Assembly (NCBI GenBank): GCA_004335635.1
Contig: QAXH01004593.1
Span: 37,581 to 68,641, forward strand
DNA length: 31,061 bases
Direction: 5' to 3'
From: Chloromonas sp. AAM2
Taxonomy: Eukaryota; Chlorophyta; Chlorophyceae; Chlamydomonadales; Chlamydomonadaceae
Of the stretch, positions 1-31,061 are shown piece after piece; position 1 is the stretch's first letter; each line of letters begins with the position of its first letter. The notes beneath the pieces were generated by a model. It ran no database searches and had not been told where the DNA came from. It was given only the letters and a program-made list of their open reading frames with translations. Made by a program: the position numbers and the translations under genes.

Positions 1-147
1 TAGGTTTGACGAGCGGTTGCTGGTTGTTAGGTTTGACGAGCGGTTGCTGGTTGTTAGGTTTGACGAGCGGTTGCTGGTTGTCAGGTTTGACGAGAGTCTG
101 CTGGTTGTCAGGTTTGACGAGAGTCTGCTGGTTGTTAGGTTTAAGAG
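1..147. repeat. 27-bp minisatellite, about 5.4 copies
   Basis: Units start at 1, 28, 55, 82, 109 and 136. The core is GGTTTGACGAG followed by CGGTTGCTGG or AGTCTGCTGG. The first three and last two full units form two subtypes. The array may extend off the left edge. Confidence 0.9.
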
Positions 148-681
148 TGTCTACGCACTGTTCAGCTCTGCTTGTCCCAGTGAGCGTGTGAAGCGACACA
201 TATGCACACACATGTCGATCCTCTTGCTCTCTCTTCCTTCTATTCGCACTTGGCATCCGCCTGCTGCTGCCTCTCTGCTGCACCTCTTTCCTGACTTTCT
301 GGTGTGAACTAACACTCCTCCTACAAATACTATTACGTCTGTTCACTCTCCTCTACGTGCCTACACAATCTGCATGGCTTTTATGTCTGCATGCCTGCCC
401 TTACCTGGTATCCAGTCCGCCTGTATGTGTGAGCAGTAGGCGTGTGGGGTAGATGCCAGTGCCCATGGGCTTGAGGGCCACACGCAACCTGAGCACACAC
501 ACACACACACAGGAAGCATGCAACACATGTGAGGAGCATGGGCCGTGAGCTCGGACATGCATGCTGCGTGCTGAAGACGAATTTATTGGAGGGTGTACAG
601 TTTGGCTCTGCTGTCCATGTCTGCTAGAGTGCGCATGTGATGGAATGAGACAACAATGTCACAATGCACGTGGTGCGTCAC
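148..681. other. 3' flank of CFAP47
   Basis: Downstream of the CFAP47 stop. It holds a short (AC)n at about 494-511 and no convincing exon. No TGTAA polyadenylation motif is visible on the minus strand, so the transcript end cannot be placed. Confidence 0.5.
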
Positions 682-28321
<27,640 letters not shown>

Positions 28322-28780
28322 CGCGCCTTTTGTGCCGTACGGCAAATATCAATTCATGGGCGTGCAACAACTATTTGTACTAGCCGCATGCCCACCCAGC
28401 GTGCGGATGCAATGCTTGGAGATTTGGTCGCGGCGTTGCATTTTGCGAAAGGTCACGTGCCTAAAGCTGGGCGGTTAATTTGACGTCATACGGTAGAGCC
28501 TTGCGATGGAAGTGTCTGTTGACCTCATCTTGTGTCACGTTAGGCGCTTGCTAGCCTCACACCGCCCAATATGGCGCTTCCAGAACCATAGTTAAGTGGC
28601 CATCTTCTTGGCCGTCGCTGCGTGCACACAATCCAGCTGTTATTCACAAGCTCAGTGGTTGCAACCACCGGCGTGGTGTGCACAACAGCTGTTCCATGGT
28701 CCCGAGAAAGATGCGGGTGCTGGCCAGGTAGCGTGTCTACCCCCGCGCTATGTTCACCACCGTCAGCACGACCTGCCCCT
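28322..28780 (-). promoter_or_regulatory. Probable CFAP47 promoter and 5' UTR region
   Basis: The stretch directly upstream of the CFAP47 ATG has no convincing exon. It holds two perfect palindromes: CACGTG (G-box/E-box) at 28454-28459 and TGACGTCA (CRE, bZIP-type site) at 28481-28488, about 135 and 165 bp before the ATG. I see no clear TATA box. Calling it a promoter is inference from position and these sites. Confidence 0.4.
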
Positions 28781-29054
28781 CATGCTCCGCAGGAACGCTT
28801 TGCTCGTTGCCGAGAGGTGTTGCAGCGAGGCCTTTCCCTCAATCCTACGTCGGTTTGCGGCCAGCCGCATGCTACACAAAGCGTGAGCCCTGGTATGTAA
28901 AGCCACAAAGAGCTGTTCAGCATGGTTTCTGTGCAGCATGAAAGTGTGCGGCCAGCCACTATGGCATAGTGGCTGGCTCACATGCGTTCCATGTGCAGCA
29001 TGACAGGGTACGTGCAGCACATGGATGCAGTGTGAAGCAGATGGAGGCACACAC

Positions 29055-29818
29055 CTGCGAGGTTGCGTAGGTCCAGCATCTCCAGCTTGGTTACATCGAG
29101 ACACTCTGCAAGGGTACAGGGGCAACGTCCCCTGCGGTTAGCTGGCCATGCACAGCTCTCCAGCCTCGCCTGAGGTCCTCCAGCTGCAAACCCTGCATCT
29201 TGTCGGTCTGGTCGCCATGCCGCTGGTAGATAGCGCGCGGATGGTCACCTGCTTCTGTCAGCTCCCGACCTGGCGGTACCACCACAGTCTTCATGGCACC
29301 CTGGGAGTCTGCCCATTGGATGCTGCCAACTGAGCTCCTAATCGGCGGAGAAGCGCACGACTGCAGCGCTTGGGTAATGAGACTAACAACAGCCGCTGAG
29401 CTGGAGGGGTCGATGCCGACCCGCTCCTTGGTCTTGTCGCTGGCAAAGCCGCATGCTGCAATGGCCACATCCCTATTTCGCCAAGTCACCTTGCCATCGA
29501 CAACTTGCACCTGCACTGTTGTTCACAGATCACACACTCAACAGTCCAATCCATCCTCCACCCTCCTGCTTCTGGACTGCTTCTGGCGTGGCAAACATTG
29601 TGCAGCCATGGTGCGTGGCAAACATCATTTTTTGAACGGCCGTCTGAACTTGCACCACTCGCCTGAACCACACCTCTCGCGTGCTCTCTATGTTATTTAT
29701 TATTTATTTATTTTTGCGCTGTTAATTATTATTTATTCATTTGCGCAACAGCCACCCCGGCAACCGTGACTCCATCAACAATTTTCTGGTTCTGGAGCTG
29801 GTGACTGTCAGCTGACAT
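29055..29818 (-). CDS. Possible small gene of unknown function, exons 1-3, 3' end unresolved
   Basis: I do not recognise this gene. Three exon candidates join in frame: 29756-29818 (ATG, 21 codons, donor GTGGCT after GGG), 29249-29510 (acceptor CAG, donor GTGACC) and 29055-29105 (acceptor CAG, donor GTGTGT), with phases 0, 1, 1. The product begins MSADSHQLQNQKIVDGVTVA, continues VVDGKVTWRNRDVAIAACGF, and exon 3 reads CLDVTKLEMLDLRNLAG, which looks like one leucine-rich repeat. A TATA-like box lies about 75 bp before the ATG. The first intron is AT-rich (29697-29745). A last exon may lie near 28781-28871, where acceptor TGTAG leads to an open frame ending in TGA, but that tail is unconvincing. 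It could also be a decayed gene. Confidence 0.4.
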
Positions 29819-29890
29819 GTATGCACAGTTCTAACTGCCAGCAAGCTCTTTGTCCACGCGGCTGATAACTTCAGGCAGCAATGAAAGCTG

Positions 29891-29899
29891 TTATATATA
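29891..29899 (-). promoter_or_regulatory. TATA-like box of the possible small gene
   Basis: Read on the minus strand this is TATATATAA, about 75 bp upstream of the candidate ATG at 29818. Spacing fits a TATA element with a 5' UTR of roughly 45-50 nt. It is the only such motif I noticed in the intergenic stretch. Confidence 0.35.
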
Positions 29900-30172
29900 C
29901 AAACGGTTCACAGGGGTGCTGGGAACAAAGGAATGAGGACAGAGACATGCTCGCTACAGGTAGAAAAAGGTGTAGAGTGACCATCGTAACGATCTGTTAC
30001 TGTTCAACCCCACATTTGTTTTTGCAAATCCACGGTACCAAAGTGCCCTGCAGCTGCAGTAAAACAAAAGTCAAAAGTTGAAATGACAAATGACCATACT
30101 AATTGTTGATTCCGAAGGCCATGTAGCAGTGCCTGGCCTGCCATGCCTCTCAAACACAACGCATTTACTCCC
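29900..30172 (-). other. 3' flank of the upstream gene
   Basis: Non-coding on both strands as far as I can see. It should contain the 3' UTR of the gene ending at 30173. No TGTAA, the usual green-algal polyadenylation signal, is present on the minus strand here. Confidence 0.4.
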
Positions 30173-30634
30173 TCAACCCTGCTTGCCCTGCTGTGCTGCC
30201 TTGGCCTGCTTCCGCTGCTGCCGCCTTCTTTCCATATTCGCCGCCTCCCTAGCCTTAGCCGAGTCCTTCTCCGCTCGCATCCACTCATCCATAGCCGCAG
30301 CAGCCTGCTCCTCCGCATTTCCCTTCGCCGCTATTCCCGTTTCTGGATCGTTTCCAAGCGTTTCTATTGCCCGCCTCCTCGCCCCGTAACCCCCGCCGGC
30401 CCCCTTGCCCCCGGCCCCGCTTCCCGCCCGCTTGGAACCTACACCAGGCGTCCATGCATCATCCCCACCACCGCTAGCCCTAGCCCGTCCATCCGTCCCG
30501 CTCTCAAACCCGCGGGCGAGTTCAGGGGTTTGAGTGCGCAACAGTGTGCGGGGATCTGCTAACACGACCCCCACTGCATCGTCTATGAAGGAGCCGAAGG
30601 AGGACACGATGTCGTTGAAGCGTGCTTCCAAAGC
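30173..30634 (-). CDS. Last coding exon of an upstream gene (C-terminus, function unknown)
   Basis: An open frame of 153 codons plus TGA follows a good acceptor (CCACCCCTGCAG, exon starting 30634) and enters in phase 0. It begins ALEARFNDIVSSFGSFIDDA, has a Gly/Ser/Ala-rich middle (KRAGSGAGGKGAGGGYGARR) and ends in a highly charged, probably coiled-coil helix (MDEWMRAEKDSAKAREAANM, then Arg/Gln/Lys-rich to KQG). Codons are G/C-ending, as in the CFAP47 exons. I do not recognise the family. The rest of the gene lies beyond the right edge. It is encoded head-to-tail with the genes downstream. Confidence 0.65.
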   Translation of the reverse strand, partial: ALEARFNDIVSSFGSFIDDAVGVVLADPRTLLRTQTPELARGFESGTDGRARASGGGDDAWTPGVGSKRAGSGAGGKGAGGGYGARRRAIETLGNDPETGIAAKGNAEEQAAAAMDEWMRAEKDSAKAREAANMERRRQQRKQAKAAQQGKQG

Positions 30635-31061
30635 CTGCAGGGGTGGCAAACAACGCAATTCGTCACGTGACAGGATAACAGGATAAACTTTAATCCAATC
30701 CCATGTGGTCTCATCCCATTTCGCATCAAACTACCCACAACCACAGCGTGTGGCAAGCCCGTTTATAAGGCCTTGAAAAGGCGCCATCTGCCATCACTGG
30801 CACTGCACTGCAGAAGGGAGACTGCATAAGAGGTGCGCGCCCTATCATCACTAACCAAACCGTAACACAACCCTATCCCTAATCAAAACATTCATTCAGA
30901 TGACTCACCTGCATGGGTGTTTACCAGCAGCATCAAAATCCACACCTAACACCTGATCACAAACCTAAACCCCAGAGTGACCTCATTTGTAAGGGTGTTT
31001 CCAATGTGTTGTACCTCATTTGTAAGGGTGTTTCCAATGTGTTGTACCTCATTTGTAAGGG
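30635..31061 (-). other. Intron of the upstream gene, with a 33-bp tandem repeat at the right edge
   Basis: The stretch runs from the acceptor at 30635 to the end of the window. From about 30980 a 33-bp unit (containing CCTCATTTGTAAGGGTG) repeats and runs off the edge with at least 2.4 copies. A donor-like CAG|GTGAGT sits at 30909/30908 on the minus strand, but no upstream exon with a fitting phase can be defined. Confidence 0.45.

Noticed and set aside
28720..28800. ASH-like minus-strand stretch SVPAEHEGQVVLTVVNIARG
   Set aside because: It looks protein-like but has no acceptable acceptor and cannot be joined in phase to either neighbouring gene; it may be a remnant.
28322..29105. Small-gene exons as a 5' extension of CFAP47
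   Set aside because: There is an in-frame TGA ten codons before the CFAP47 ATG and no good acceptor near it, and CFAP47 similarity begins right after the ATG.
30143..30562. 139-codon plus-strand open frame
   Set aside because: Antisense shadow of the charged C-terminal exon of the upstream gene; no plus-strand splice or start context supports it.
30910..30960. Candidate exon (VLGVDFDAAGKHPC) ending at a GTGAGT donor before the last exon of the upstream gene
   Set aside because: Its phase (2) does not match the phase-0 entry of the exon at 30634; the other frame is no better.

Overview
The window is nuclear DNA from a flagellated eukaryote. The best fit is a chlorophycean green alga of the Chlamydomonas/Dunaliella/Haematococcus kind. 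The pointers are a motile-cilium gene split into many short exons, G/C-ending codons in those exons, and introns full of microsatellites and minisatellites. The species cannot be fixed from the sequence alone.

Almost the whole window (28321 down to 682, minus strand) is one gene. I reconstructed 49 exons whose splice phases all agree and join into one open frame of 6225 nt, or 2074 residues plus a stop. The protein is an orthologue of CFAP47 (cilia- and flagella-associated protein 47): a chain of ASH/MSP-like immunoglobulin-fold beta-sandwich domains, a charged helical linker near residues 560-690, one calponin-homology (CH) domain near residues 1636-1749, more ASH-like domains, and a Gly/Pro/Lys tail. 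Of the 48 introns, 47 are GT-AG and one (intron 19) is GC-AG.

Upstream of CFAP47 on the same strand lie a promoter-like stretch with two perfect palindromes (CACGTG, TGACGTCA), a possible small unrecognised gene (exons at 29818-29055, TATA-like box at 29891-29899), and the last coding exon of a further gene (30634-30173). Downstream, 1-681 is non-coding flank with a 27-bp minisatellite.

The most unusual feature is the introns. Many hold degenerate copies of the edge of the neighbouring exon, often with its splice site (exons 9, 21, 22, 33, 42, 43). Others hold minisatellites whose unit contains the local splice site (exon 14 donor, exon 25 acceptor, exon 17 acceptor). Three introns begin with G-rich telomere-like repeats directly after the donor (exons 5, 13, 47). 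Two short dispersed elements with microsatellite tails are also present. One of them lies as an inverted pair around exon 8 and has an apparent 11-bp target-site duplication that copies the exon 8 donor.
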